Positions 37,252 through 46,439 of a DNA stretch of 64,000 nt are shown piece after piece. The DNA comes from Crocinitomicaceae bacterium (GTDB lineage Bacteria; Bacteroidota; Bacteroidia; Flavobacteriales_D; Crocinitomicaceae). Position numbers and translations under genes: made by a program. Numbering within the stretch: position 1 is the stretch's first letter; the number at the start of each line of letters is the position of its first letter. The notes below the pieces were generated by a model. That model saw nothing but the letters and a program-made list of their open reading frames with translations, searched no databases and was not told the origin of the DNA. The stretch is from assembly GCA_016708105.1 (NCBI GenBank), contig JADJGJ010000001.1, positions 62,001 through 126,000 of the forward strand, in the 5' to 3' direction.

Positions 37252-38502
37252 ATGAAAAAAATTCTACTCTCTATGAGCGCCTTTGTTGCGCTTTCAGTTT
37301 CTGCTCAACAAGCGGTGACAGATGTTTCCGGTGTTGTGAATAACCCGGTTACTGAATCTGATGTTCAGACAAAAACCTATAACGCTTGCAGTTATGTGCA
37401 AGAAGGGAATGCTTTTGAAAATGGGTATCTAAGCAGTACATCTACCAACTATGTTATTGCAGAAAATTTTATTGTTCCTGATGGAGAATGTTGGTATATC
37501 AATCAAGTTTTGACGTATTTTTTTACTGATAACGTGGCTGATTTGTCAGCAATGGAAATCACCGTTTTTAATGATAACGCCGGCGCGCCCGGAACAATCG
37601 TATCATCATACACTGCCTCACTTTCAGAAATAGCTACAAATTATGTCGGCACTAATTATGGATTTAATATCAATGCGCATTTATGTACTATTGGAACACC
37701 ATTCAATTTATGTGGTGGACCCGGCGGAACCATCTATTGGATTTCATTTCAGGCAGTAAATACATCAGCCTATTTCTTTTGGGAGTCAACCACACTCGGA
37801 ACCTATGGTAATAATGCGAAGTATGCTGCAACTGAAGCCGGACCATGGACTGACTACGGTATTGATATGGTTTATGAAATTTTCCACATTGATTACAATT
37901 ACATCAACCAAACAGAATGTGAAGGTTATTCAATTACTGTTGGTGCTAACACCTACGATTCAACCGGAAATTATATTGACACATTAACATCAGTGGCTGG
38001 TTGTGATTCAATTGTTGAAGTAGATTTAACTATCATCACAGTTGATGCAGGTGTAACACAAACCGGTGTTATCCTTACGGCAGACTTGGCTGCAGCAAGC
38101 TACCAATGGTTAGATTGTAATAATGCATACGCAGTTATTGCATCAGGTACAAATCAATCATTCACTTCACCAAGCAATGGAAATTTTGCTGTTGAGGTTA
38201 CAGATGCAGGTTGTGTTGATACATCTGCTTGTTTCTTGATTGATTATACCGGTGTTGAAGAATCAGAAAATGGTGTGGTTACTTTATATCCAAATCCATC
38301 AAACAATATAGTTCAATTGCAAGGCATCACACAACTGCAAGGAGTAAGTTTAATCACTATTACCACCATCACAGGTGAAGTAGTAGTAGTGTATTCAAAA
38401 GCAGTTTCTGAAATTGATTTATCTGCACTTTCTGCCGGTGTTTATTTCGTAAACATTCAACATGAAAATGGATTGTCATCACTTAAATTGGTGAAAGAAT
38501 AA
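37252..38502 (+). CDS. secreted protein with T9SS type A sorting domain, paralogue 3
   Basis: About 416 residues from ATG at 37252. The signal peptide and first ~50 residues (to CSYVQEGN) equal paralogue 1, the middle (about 55-220) is divergent, and from NYINQTEC onward it is again almost identical to paralogue 1. It ends with the same T9SS sorting domain. The mosaic implies gene conversion that keeps the secretion and sorting ends uniform while the exposed middle varies. Confidence 0.9.
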   Translation: MKKILLSMSAFVALSVSAQQAVTDVSGVVNNPVTESDVQTKTYNACSYVQEGNAFENGYLSSTSTNYVIAENFIVPDGECWYINQVLTYFFTDNVADLSAMEITVFNDNAGAPGTIVSSYTASLSEIATNYVGTNYGFNINAHLCTIGTPFNLCGGPGGTIYWISFQAVNTSAYFFWESTTLGTYGNNAKYAATEAGPWTDYGIDMVYEIFHIDYNYINQTECEGYSITVGANTYDSTGNYIDTLTSVAGCDSIVEVDLTIITVDAGVTQTGVILTADLAAASYQWLDCNNAYAVIASGTNQSFTSPSNGNFAVEVTDAGCVDTSACFLIDYTGVEESENGVVTLYPNPSNNIVQLQGITQLQGVSLITITTITGEVVVVYSKAVSEIDLSALSAGVYFVNIQHENGLSSLKLVKE

Positions 38503-38525
38503 ATTCATTAAATATATTTTGAAGT

Positions 38526-38563
38526 ATACCGAATCAGCGTATGTTGGTTCGGTATTTTTTTTT
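38526..38563 (+). terminator. intrinsic terminator after T9SS gene 3
   Basis: ATACCGAA (38526-38533) pairs with TTCGGTAT (38548-38555), followed by Ts. Confidence 0.9.
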
Positions 38564-38646
38564 GAAAAAACTTGACATGAGGTTTGTGGTATTATGCTTT
38601 AACCATTTTTCCAAATCGGAGGAGTGATTTTTATTTCCACGTAGAA

Positions 38647-39822
38647 TTAATGAATAAGATCTCCAGCCCAAAGTTTTTGAATAAATTGTCGCCACGGAAG
38701 AACTAGTACATTTCCAATTTTGCGGGGTACAGTTTCATTGCAAACAATAATGGAGTGCTTGACTTTGTATTCTTCACTGAAGGCATTTAACCCTTTTGCA
38801 TGACGTTCACTTATTTTGTCAGTAGATTTTATTTCCAATGCAATTTCATGATTACCCAATACAAAATCAATCTCAAGTTGTGATGCTGTGCGCCAATATG
38901 CAATTGGATAATCTATGCCTGAATAACTGCTGTGCGCATTTATTTCGTGGAATATGAATTGCTCAAAGGCATTACCGAAAATTTCAGAACCTGGTTGAAT
39001 TTTAGAGCGTCTCAGCAAATGATTGACAATTCCAATATCGTAGAAATAAAATTTGGGAGCTGTGATTACGCGTCGTTTCGGTTTCTTCTGGTATGCAGGA
39101 ACAAATCTCCCTATCAAAGTATCTTGTAAAATTTGAAAATATTCTTTCACGGTTGGAGATGAAACCCCACAGTCAGTGGCAATATTGTTGTAATTCACAA
39201 GTTCGCCATTACTGAAAGCGGCCGCTTCAAGAAATTGTGAAAATTGAGCAACATTTCTGATTTTAGCTTCATTAACAATTTCGTCTTTCAGGTAGTTGCC
39301 AATGTAGGCAGCAATGAGTTTTTTAGGTTGTGCACTCAAATAGTGACGAGGTAACAGACCGTGGTTAATAGCTCGGATCAAATCAAAATCAGGTATCTCT
39401 TCACTGATTAATGGAAATAATTCATAACGCAATGCCCGACCGCCTAAAAGGTTTGAACCTGAACGAATAATTTTTCTTGGACTTGAACCGCTGAGTATGA
39501 ATTGTATTTTTTTATGTTCAATAAGCCAGTGTATTTCATTCAGTAGTTCAGGTATTCGTTGAATTTCATCTATAATAATTTGCTTGATTGAGTCATCAGC
39601 AGCAACCATTTCACGAATCAATTTTGGATTTCTCTGCAACTTTTCATAAACATCCGAAAGCAACAAATCAAAAATCAGGACATTTGGATAAAGTTGTCCC
39701 AGCAATGTACTTTTTCCGGTTTGTCGTGCTCCCCAAAGAAAGAGTGACTCACGGCCGGCATCCTCAAAATTCAATTTTCTTTGAAACATAGATATGTATT
39801 GATTTACCGACGATTTTATCAA
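38647..39822 (-). CDS. AAA-type ATPase with DUF4143 C-terminal domain
   Basis: A 391-residue protein. Walker A GARQTGKST (about residues 31-39), Walker B IIIDEIQRIPELL (about 79-91), sensor segment FILSGSSPRK, then a winged-helix-like part and the DUF4143 domain with the nuclease-fold-like EIDFVLGNHEIALEIKS. Members are widespread in mobile or variable regions, function unclear; a role in stress or selfish-DNA maintenance is only inferred. Three palindromes lie just upstream of its start. Confidence 0.87.
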   Translation of the reverse strand: MIKSSVNQYISMFQRKLNFEDAGRESLFLWGARQTGKSTLLGQLYPNVLIFDLLLSDVYEKLQRNPKLIREMVAADDSIKQIIIDEIQRIPELLNEIHWLIEHKKIQFILSGSSPRKIIRSGSNLLGGRALRYELFPLISEEIPDFDLIRAINHGLLPRHYLSAQPKKLIAAYIGNYLKDEIVNEAKIRNVAQFSQFLEAAAFSNGELVNYNNIATDCGVSSPTVKEYFQILQDTLIGRFVPAYQKKPKRRVITAPKFYFYDIGIVNHLLRRSKIQPGSEIFGNAFEQFIFHEINAHSSYSGIDYPIAYWRTASQLEIDFVLGNHEIALEIKSTDKISERHAKGLNAFSEEYKVKHSIIVCNETVPRKIGNVLVLPWRQFIQKLWAGDLIH

Positions 39823-39854
39823 GCCGTAACTTAAGTAAAAAACACATGATAAAG

Positions 39855-39900
39855 TAAAGTGATACTTTATTTTATCATGATAAACTAAAGTGGTACTTTA
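39855..39900. promoter_or_regulatory. triple palindromic operator upstream of the DUF4143 ATPase gene
   Basis: TAAAGTGATACTTTA (39855-39869), perfect palindrome TTTATCATGATAAA (39871-39884) and TAAAGTGGTACTTTA (39886-39900). The two outer sites share half-site TAAAGT/ACTTTA, 31 bases apart (three helical turns). It starts 33 bases upstream of the ATPase ATG. A regulator binding cooperatively is likely. 39901-40066 has no supported gene. Confidence 0.7.
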
Positions 39901-40066
39901 AATTGTCATCATCACAAATCTATAAAAAAGAGATGAAAAACACAAATATTGGAAACAAAGAATGGTATAAATTGAGAACATCGAACGTCAAAATTCAAGT
40001 GCTTCTGAAAGAAAACATGATAGAATCAGTAATGTTTTATTGCTACAAGATGGAGATATTGTTGTG

Positions 40067-40711
40067 TTATTTCTTCTGCAACTGTCCATTGGTGTTTACT
40101 CTTTCACCAACTCGTTTTAATTTTTTTGAAGGATCAAAATAACATGTTGCAATTGAATCCATTTCTACTTCTCCTTTGATAATGCGGTCAACTTTTTTCA
40201 GAATGGTATCCTGAACAAATTTTTTGAGCGGTTGATGCACCTCGTTGAATTGAGCAAGTCCGGCAATTAATTTTTTGTCCCATACATCTGCATAGCGAAG
40301 CAAATCGTCAGGATAAACCACTTTGCGTTTTGTGCCTTCATCAATACCTCTGAATGGTTCTGAGATATTGAGATATCCATAATCATCGGTTAGTTGCTCA
40401 CCTGGTTGAATATCACGAATGGCAATTTCAAATTCATACGCAGTAGTTAGACAATTGGAATTGAAACTATGATTGACAAAACGGGCATTGTCCCAACAAA
40501 GAATAAAATTGCCTTTGTTATTACGGTAACAATAGGTGTCAAGAATTTCAAGATAGGCAGGTCCCATTTTAACCGCTTCATCGGGGGTGATTTCTCGGTC
40601 TAGTTTATCCATAGCCCATGTGATGGTGCCTTTAGGAATAAATTTTTTAGCCACAACGCCATAACCAACTTCAGGACTTATAAAGCGCAATTCGGTATCC
40701 GGATGTATCAT
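40067..40711 (-). CDS. SET-domain protein (lysine methyltransferase-like)
   Basis: A 214-residue cytoplasmic protein. SET motifs: GYGVVAKKFIPKGT (about 16-29), RFVNHSFNSNC (77-87, with the NHS and NC residues that bind SAM), and GEQLTDDYGY (104-113) with the catalytic Tyr. SET proteins methylate lysine; bacterial substrates are mostly unknown. The promoter is a near-consensus CATCTTTG right before the ATG. Isolated gene. Confidence 0.88.
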   Translation of the reverse strand: MIHPDTELRFISPEVGYGVVAKKFIPKGTITWAMDKLDREITPDEAVKMGPAYLEILDTYCYRNNKGNFILCWDNARFVNHSFNSNCLTTAYEFEIAIRDIQPGEQLTDDYGYLNISEPFRGIDEGTKRKVVYPDDLLRYADVWDKKLIAGLAQFNEVHQPLKKFVQDTILKKVDRIIKGEVEMDSIATCYFDPSKKLKRVGERVNTNGQLQKK

Positions 40712-41093
40712 GCAAAGATGAGTGAAATATGCCGCTAAAGGTAATTGAATTTATTATCAGACATTCTTTTTCATAAGCCAAGGAACACAAAACTTATTAA
40801 CGTGTAAATAACACAAAAACAGATTGATAGAGCTTAATTGCGAATAATTGTATCGCCATAATCGGTTACCATTTAATCAAAATGACATCCATATTAAACA
40901 AGATTGGTCTACGTTGATTTGAAAATGCCGGGGGTTAAATCGGTAGAAGGTACGGTTGAATCAATAGCGCCAATAAAAGCGAAAATTGGGCGTTAATTTG
41001 GTAGAAGTAAATGTTAAAGAAGTCTTAAAAGATCAAAACAAACCAACTACGCACAAATTACAAACGTCTAAACAAACAGAAAGGGACAACAAT
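40712..41093. other. 382-base intergenic stretch, no feature recognised
   Basis: The gap between the SET gene and the small membrane protein. A frame open from 40986 to the ATG at 41094 looks unrelated to the downstream protein and is not supported as coding. No strong hairpin or repeat seen. Confidence 0.5.
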
Positions 41094-41483
41094 ATGGATT
41101 ACCTGAAAAAAGAACTCAACAAATTACTTCCGCTGGCACTGCTATTTGGTGCTTTTGGTGGTGTCCTGCTTATAATACTTGGAAATGTATTTAATGCTGA
41201 TCAGTTTTCATATCTCACCATGTACTCTTTGGTTACTGCATGCAGTGTATATCTTCTAAACCGTATCCGCTATAAAAGAGAAATCAAAAGTTCTATACTC
41301 TATGGATATTGTGTCTTTGGTGTAATGACAACTATTGCTTTTTTAGATATGATTTTTAATGCTGATCCTCAATTCAGCTCGCCAATTTTTGAGCAGGCAG
41401 GATTTTTTGTAACACTCATCATCATGGTGTTTATAATTGCTGCGCTGATTCCGGCACTTTTCAAAAGACGGGTTATTGCTTGA
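41094..41483 (+). CDS. small four-helix membrane protein, unknown function
   Basis: A 129-residue protein from the ATG at 41094, which is preceded by a purine-rich AAAGGGA. Four hydrophobic helices (about residues 12-32, 40-58, 68-88, 96-118) and a basic end FKRRVIA. Resembles DUF4199-type inner membrane proteins in pattern, without firm assignment. Neighbour genes give no hint. Confidence 0.65.
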   Translation: MDYLKKELNKLLPLALLFGAFGGVLLIILGNVFNADQFSYLTMYSLVTACSVYLLNRIRYKREIKSSILYGYCVFGVMTTIAFLDMIFNADPQFSSPIFEQAGFFVTLIIMVFIIAALIPALFKRRVIA

Positions 41484-41630
41484 TATTTTATTGAACTCAA
41501 CTACAAAATTCACTGATTGTTTATCGTGTGAATAAATCTGATTTGAAATTTTCATCATCACATTAATCGTTATCTGTTATTATGCAATGGCATCTTGTAT
41601 TTAACGGGGGTGCAAATTGAATTCCATTGC

Positions 41631-41658
41631 GTTGGGGCAGGTCGCGACCTGCCCCAAC
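41631..41658. repeat. single REP-like 28-bp perfect palindrome, GGGG variant
   Basis: Each arm reads GTTGGGGCAGGTCG. Same centre (CAGGTCGCGACCTG) as the GTAGGCG family but a different outer part with compensating changes in both arms, so the palindrome, not the sequence, is conserved. Confidence 0.85.
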
Positions 41659-41760
41659 TATTTAATTAGACTTGATTTCAAAACTCTTTTCTGTATATTT
41701 ATTCAACAAAAAGGACGATGTTTGTTTTAAAATATCAAACAAGGAGATTCCATCTGCTGA

Positions 41761-43164
41761 ATGAAACAAAAATTTTTATCACTGGTGAGTTATGGGATAA
41801 AACCTGAAACCCCTCCGGCTGTGGCTGAGCAGATACGTTTGCTCAATGGAATAAGTATTCTGGGAATACCTGTGGTAGCGCCGTATGCTTTGTTTTTTTT
41901 CATCATGGGATACCATTTGTTGGCGCTTGTTTTTGCGGTGGGTATCCTAATTTTTACGGCTCCAATTTTTATCAACAAGTGGTTTGGAATCAATATCGGT
42001 CGTGTGTTTACGTTTTTATTGGTTGCACTTTTTTTTGGACTCATTTCAGTTTTAACCGGACATGAGGCAGGTTTTTATCTTGGCTTTGTTGTAATATCTG
42101 TTCCACCGGTCTTGCTTTATCCTTCTATAAGAAAGGGATTCATTTTTGTTGGATTCATGGTAATCTGTCTTCTGTGTTCAATGTATCTGAGCATGAATAC
42201 CGATGTATCAACTGCCTTGCCATTTCCAATGTCTATGGTGATTTATATGATTAATCTTTTTTCAGTGTTGTTTGTTACACTTGGGGTTGTCTACATATTC
42301 AAAAATGAACTCAGCGAGAGCCGCACAATTTTAGCAGAAAAAAACAAGGAAATTGTAGACAGTATAAACTATGCGCAGAAAATACAGTTCACCTTACTGG
42401 CGCATGAAGAACTTTTGCAAAAACATTTGCAAGATCATTTTGTATTATTCAAACCAAAAAGTATTGTAAGTGGAGATTTTTATTGGGCAATAGCGGTAGG
42501 AAATAGCGCAGCGCGACAAACAAAAAAATTAGATGAATCATTATTTGCTGAAGAAAACCAACATCAATCGCAAAACACTGATCTATTTTATTTGGCTGTT
42601 TGTGATAGCACAGGCCATGGTGTGCCTGGCGCCTTTATGAGTTTACTGAACATCTCGTTTATCAATGAAGCGATCACTGAAAAAAATATTTTGGAACCAC
42701 ATGAAATTTTTAATCATGCCCGTTTGCGTTTGACTGAAAATCTGGGAAAAGACGGACAAAAAGATGGATTTGACGGAATATTGGTTTGCTTTAATTCTGC
42801 AGAAAAAACCATCACCTATTCGGCAGCTAACAATGCTCCGCTTCTGTTTACCAATAACGGAATCATGGAATTGAAAAAAGATAAAATGCCTGTTGGTGTG
42901 AGTGAGAAAAAAGAAGGATTTACAACCTATTCTCTTCAGTATAATCCCGGAGATATTTTATACCTCTATACCGATGGTTACGCTGATCAGTTTGGCGGCC
43001 CCAAAGGAAAAAAATTCAGGTATAAAGCACTCAATGAATTAATCCAAACAATTGCGCCGTTATCTATGCGTGAACAAAAAGAAATCTTAAACAACACGCT
43101 GGAAAATTGGATGGGTAGCCTAGAGCAAATTGATGATGTATGTGTGATAGGCATCAGGCTATAA
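41761..43164 (+). CDS. membrane-bound SpoIIE-type PP2C phosphatase
   Basis: A 467-residue protein. The N-terminal half has six or seven membrane helices (about residues 25-190), then a helix leading into KEIVDSINYAQKIQ. The C-terminal SpoIIE/PP2C domain (about 225-467) has metal-binding Asp residues in SGDFYWA, AVCDSTGHGVPGAFMS, DGFDGILV and YLYTDGYADQFGG. Such enzymes dephosphorylate anti-sigma-factor antagonists or give other signalling outputs. The sensor is the membrane part; the signal is unknown. Single-gene unit with the REP palindrome upstream. Confidence 0.9.
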   Translation: MKQKFLSLVSYGIKPETPPAVAEQIRLLNGISILGIPVVAPYALFFFIMGYHLLALVFAVGILIFTAPIFINKWFGINIGRVFTFLLVALFFGLISVLTGHEAGFYLGFVVISVPPVLLYPSIRKGFIFVGFMVICLLCSMYLSMNTDVSTALPFPMSMVIYMINLFSVLFVTLGVVYIFKNELSESRTILAEKNKEIVDSINYAQKIQFTLLAHEELLQKHLQDHFVLFKPKSIVSGDFYWAIAVGNSAARQTKKLDESLFAEENQHQSQNTDLFYLAVCDSTGHGVPGAFMSLLNISFINEAITEKNILEPHEIFNHARLRLTENLGKDGQKDGFDGILVCFNSAEKTITYSAANNAPLLFTNNGIMELKKDKMPVGVSEKKEGFTTYSLQYNPGDILYLYTDGYADQFGGPKGKKFRYKALNELIQTIAPLSMREQKEILNNTLENWMGSLEQIDDVCVIGIRL

Positions 43165-43222
43165 AAAAATCTTTTACGCCTTATATATGTAGCGTGATAA
43201 AAACTCACGCACCGGCCGATCT

Positions 43223-44557
43223 TTATTTTTCTGCACCGTCACCAAGCCCTTCTTCACTGATGATATCATGTGATTGCCCATCTGCAAAACTATCTTCAAT
43301 GTCTTTTATTTTGAATAGGGCCCTGCAGATATAAAACAATGCGGTGGCACTAATAACGGCAACATTCAAATCATAAAAAGCCGTGAGCAACATAGTGTAC
43401 ATGATAAAAATAAATTGAATGTTCCGTTCACGATTTTTAAACCACTTGTTTTTGAAATAGGCAACCAGAAAATCTCGTTCAAAAACATCCAGCGCTGCTT
43501 TAATCAATACACCAATAAAAACTGAAGAGGCAACCAGAACCAATAAATCTTTAAAAACAAGAAAACCTAAAATAGTGAATGCACCTGCTAAGATTGGTGC
43601 CAATCTTGTTCGTCCTCCCTCTTGATAAATTAGTACTGAACGTATCGTTGCCTGCGCGCCGGGTATTCCGCCTAACACTGCAGCGGCTCCATTTGCTATG
43701 CCCTGACCAATTAATTCTTGATTTAATTTTGATTTTTCTTTGGTGAGGTGGTCAACAATCAATGCGGTAAGCAATGAATCAAGATATCCCAGTACCACTA
43801 ATTGCAACGCATAAGGCAAGGCCATCCAAAGATATTCTGAGGTAAAAATATCTGAAGAAGGAAAATAAGAAATCACCAGATTTTTAAATTCACCAAACGA
43901 ACCTACCGAGGCACCCAAAGAAATATTTTCAACACCAAAATTCATACTCACGGTAATCACAGTCATGATGATAATTCCGGTTAAAGTAGCAGGAACAAAA
44001 CGTGCAATATTTTTAGGAACTTTCAACCACTTTAAAATTTTAGGCAAAAGAATGATGAGTAAAAAAGTACCAAATGCAAGCACATAATTTATTATCGGAT
44101 TACCACCCGGCTGCACTTTGCCACCAAGGCCGAATAAAATTTTAAATTGATCAACCCAAATAACCATGGCAATACCACTCATGAAACCAAGTATTACACT
44201 TTTGGGTACCAGTTCAATTAATTTACCCAATCGCACAACCCCGGCAATAATTAATCCAACTGCCGTCATTAGAAAAACTAACGTGATGAATTGTTCTGCC
44301 AATAATTTATCACCGGTAAAATTATCATAAGCAAAAGCCACAACAACCGCACTTACTGCAGTCATTGGACCTGTTGGGCCAGATACACTCAAGCGAGTAC
44401 CACCAAATAAACCGGTCATAATGGGAATGATACCTGCCGCAATCATACCGGCAAATGCACCACGACCGGACATGACACCAAACGCCGCACCTAATGCCAG
44501 CGCAGCAAAACTTACAGACAATCCTGAAAGTAAATCTCCTAAAAATGTTTTTTTCAT
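43223..44557 (-). CDS. SulP family anion transporter (bicarbonate/sulfate type), no STAS domain
   Basis: A 444-residue inner membrane protein with about 11-12 helices. SulP signature: SGPTGPMTAVSAVVVA and NGAAAVLGGIPGAQATIRS. The usual C-terminal STAS domain is missing; it ends in a short acidic tail after helix packing sequences. The dabA-dabB genes lie directly upstream on the same strand (13 bases to dabB), so bicarbonate is the likely substrate by context. SulP members such as BicA move bicarbonate with sodium, but specificity here is inferred. Confidence 0.88.
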   Translation of the reverse strand: MKKTFLGDLLSGLSVSFAALALGAAFGVMSGRGAFAGMIAAGIIPIMTGLFGGTRLSVSGPTGPMTAVSAVVVAFAYDNFTGDKLLAEQFITLVFLMTAVGLIIAGVVRLGKLIELVPKSVILGFMSGIAMVIWVDQFKILFGLGGKVQPGGNPIINYVLAFGTFLLIILLPKILKWLKVPKNIARFVPATLTGIIIMTVITVSMNFGVENISLGASVGSFGEFKNLVISYFPSSDIFTSEYLWMALPYALQLVVLGYLDSLLTALIVDHLTKEKSKLNQELIGQGIANGAAAVLGGIPGAQATIRSVLIYQEGGRTRLAPILAGAFTILGFLVFKDLLVLVASSVFIGVLIKAALDVFERDFLVAYFKNKWFKNRERNIQFIFIMYTMLLTAFYDLNVAVISATALFYICRALFKIKDIEDSFADGQSHDIISEEGLGDGAEK

Positions 44558-44570
44558 AATTACTATTTGT

Positions 44571-46439
44571 TTATGCTGATCGTCCCGGAACGGGATGATT
44601 CAATTTTACATGTTGCCCCATAAATACGCGAGAAAAAATGCGTATTAATGCAAGGCCGTTAATAACAAAACTCAATGCAACCAAGGCCAACAAAACAACC
44701 TGATGCGTTTCAATATGACTAAATATTAAATCTTCCCCCACGAAAGAAGGTGTTATTGGAAAACCTGCCATGCCTAAACAAGCAAGCAGAAAAATGAAAG
44801 CAGCTTTTTTATATTCGTAGGCGTGTCCCTGAAATCTGTTGAGACATAATCCTGATTCACGTTTGCCTAACCAGGCTAACACAAGGTATCCAATTATACC
44901 TGAAATTAGAACGCCACTTAGGTATACTACCGTGTCCCAATAACTGAAATGTTCATTGAAAGTAATCCCCAAGGCAATCCAAAAATGATTCTGAAATAAA
45001 AGCAACCAACTAAAGCGTGCATCATTTCTTTTGATGAATGCTTTCAAGCTGAGTAGTAAACCAATTCCACTAAAAAGTGCAGAGAAAAAATGTCTTGTTG
45101 ATTCAGAAAATTCATTTTGATAATACAACAAAACGCAGCCTGCAAAAAAGAGTGGTACTAATACAGCAAGCGCCGTTTTTGGATTGATGAAACGTAAGGC
45201 ATTTCCAACTCGCTTCATAGGTGCCCACAAATAATAGAATGATAATGAATCTAAACTCCATTCTTTCAAACTCATCAGATAAATGGTATTCATGATACGC
45301 TTTGAAAAGAATTTGTTCTTCACTTCATCACGCGGTTGAAAATTGTAGAATTGATCTCTAATTAAATAGGTCACTACAGATGGTGAAACCAACAATTGAT
45401 AGGTTCTTAAAAATGCATTTCCGGCAAAATGAATCAATGCAAGAATTTCAAATCCAAACGCAATTTCAATGAAAATTATTCCAATTTGCGCAATGGATGA
45501 ATACGCTACCTGCGCTTTCACAGATGATTGCACCCGGGCTGCAAAAGTTGACAGAACAGCTGTGATCAAACCAACCATAAAAACCAGAATGCGTGCCACG
45601 GGCAAATGCTCCCAAAAAGGAAACGTGCGCAACAACATAAATACACCAATATGCACGGAAAGTGAACTGTAAAAAATTGCACTTGACGGAGTTGGGCCTT
45701 CCATGGCGCGTGGCAACCAAAATGAAAACGGAAACTGCGCAGATTTCACAATGGCAGCAAGCAACACAAACAAGGTGATGAACAGCGCAACCCATGTGTG
45801 TTCATGCAAATGCAAACCAACCTCAGCATGATTATTCAATTCAAGAAAGGTTATGTTGTGATGCCATAAATGATGACTTAACCACATGGCCAGAATCAAT
45901 CCAATATCACCTACACGATAAATTGAAAAAACTTTGAAGGCATTTTTTACCGGCAAATAACGATCACGGTAAAATGCAATCAGGAGAAACGATGAGACTC
46001 CTAAAATTTCCCATCCTATAAAAAGTGTTTCAAAGTTGCCTGAAAAAATGGTGATGTTGTAACCAAGGTAGAAAAACAATAACGTGTTGAAGAATCTTTT
46101 ATACCCCTCTTCACGATGCATGTAATACTTGCTGTAAATGGTAATCATAAAAGCAAGCAGACAACCAACCAGCAAATAAACTACCGTGATTTTATCAAAA
46201 TAGAGATCAATAAAAAAACTATAATCTTCATTTGAATACACTGAAAATTCTTTGATATTAATTGGATGATGTCCGTTCAATAACCAAAAAAATGTGAAAC
46301 CTATTGCCAGCAATAAGTGAATGCCAATTGAACTAAAAGAAATCAAGGCAAGCCATTTTTCATTTGTTTTTGGAACAACCAGACTCACTGCAAATCCGCA
46401 CAGAGGAATCAAAATGAGTAATGCAATCATGCTATTCAT
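44571..46439 (-). CDS. dabB: DAB inorganic-carbon transporter, membrane subunit (NuoL/MrpA-like)
   Basis: A 622-residue integral membrane protein of the proton-pumping complex I subunit 5 family, with about 14-16 helices. Conserved charged residues of the ion channel are seen in ETLFIGWEILGVSSFLLIAF and KSAQFPFSFWLPRAMEGPTPSSA. In DAB complexes this subunit supplies proton-motive energy to the DabA subunit for bicarbonate capture. It overlaps dabA by 4 bases and is followed by a SulP gene: one operon. Confidence 0.9.
   Translation of the reverse strand: MNSMIALLILIPLCGFAVSLVVPKTNEKWLALISFSSIGIHLLLAIGFTFFWLLNGHHPINIKEFSVYSNEDYSFFIDLYFDKITVVYLLVGCLLAFMITIYSKYYMHREEGYKRFFNTLLFFYLGYNITIFSGNFETLFIGWEILGVSSFLLIAFYRDRYLPVKNAFKVFSIYRVGDIGLILAMWLSHHLWHHNITFLELNNHAEVGLHLHEHTWVALFITLFVLLAAIVKSAQFPFSFWLPRAMEGPTPSSAIFYSSLSVHIGVFMLLRTFPFWEHLPVARILVFMVGLITAVLSTFAARVQSSVKAQVAYSSIAQIGIIFIEIAFGFEILALIHFAGNAFLRTYQLLVSPSVVTYLIRDQFYNFQPRDEVKNKFFSKRIMNTIYLMSLKEWSLDSLSFYYLWAPMKRVGNALRFINPKTALAVLVPLFFAGCVLLYYQNEFSESTRHFFSALFSGIGLLLSLKAFIKRNDARFSWLLLFQNHFWIALGITFNEHFSYWDTVVYLSGVLISGIIGYLVLAWLGKRESGLCLNRFQGHAYEYKKAAFIFLLACLGMAGFPITPSFVGEDLIFSHIETHQVVLLALVALSFVINGLALIRIFSRVFMGQHVKLNHPVPGRSA

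Noticed and set aside
39903..40142. 79-residue reading frame on the plus strand
   Set aside because: Overlaps the end of the SET gene on the opposite strand and shows no family pattern.
44571..46439. Complex I or Mrp antiporter operon
   Set aside because: No other nuo or mrp subunits are present; the DUF2309 partner with its zinc ligands identifies the DAB system.
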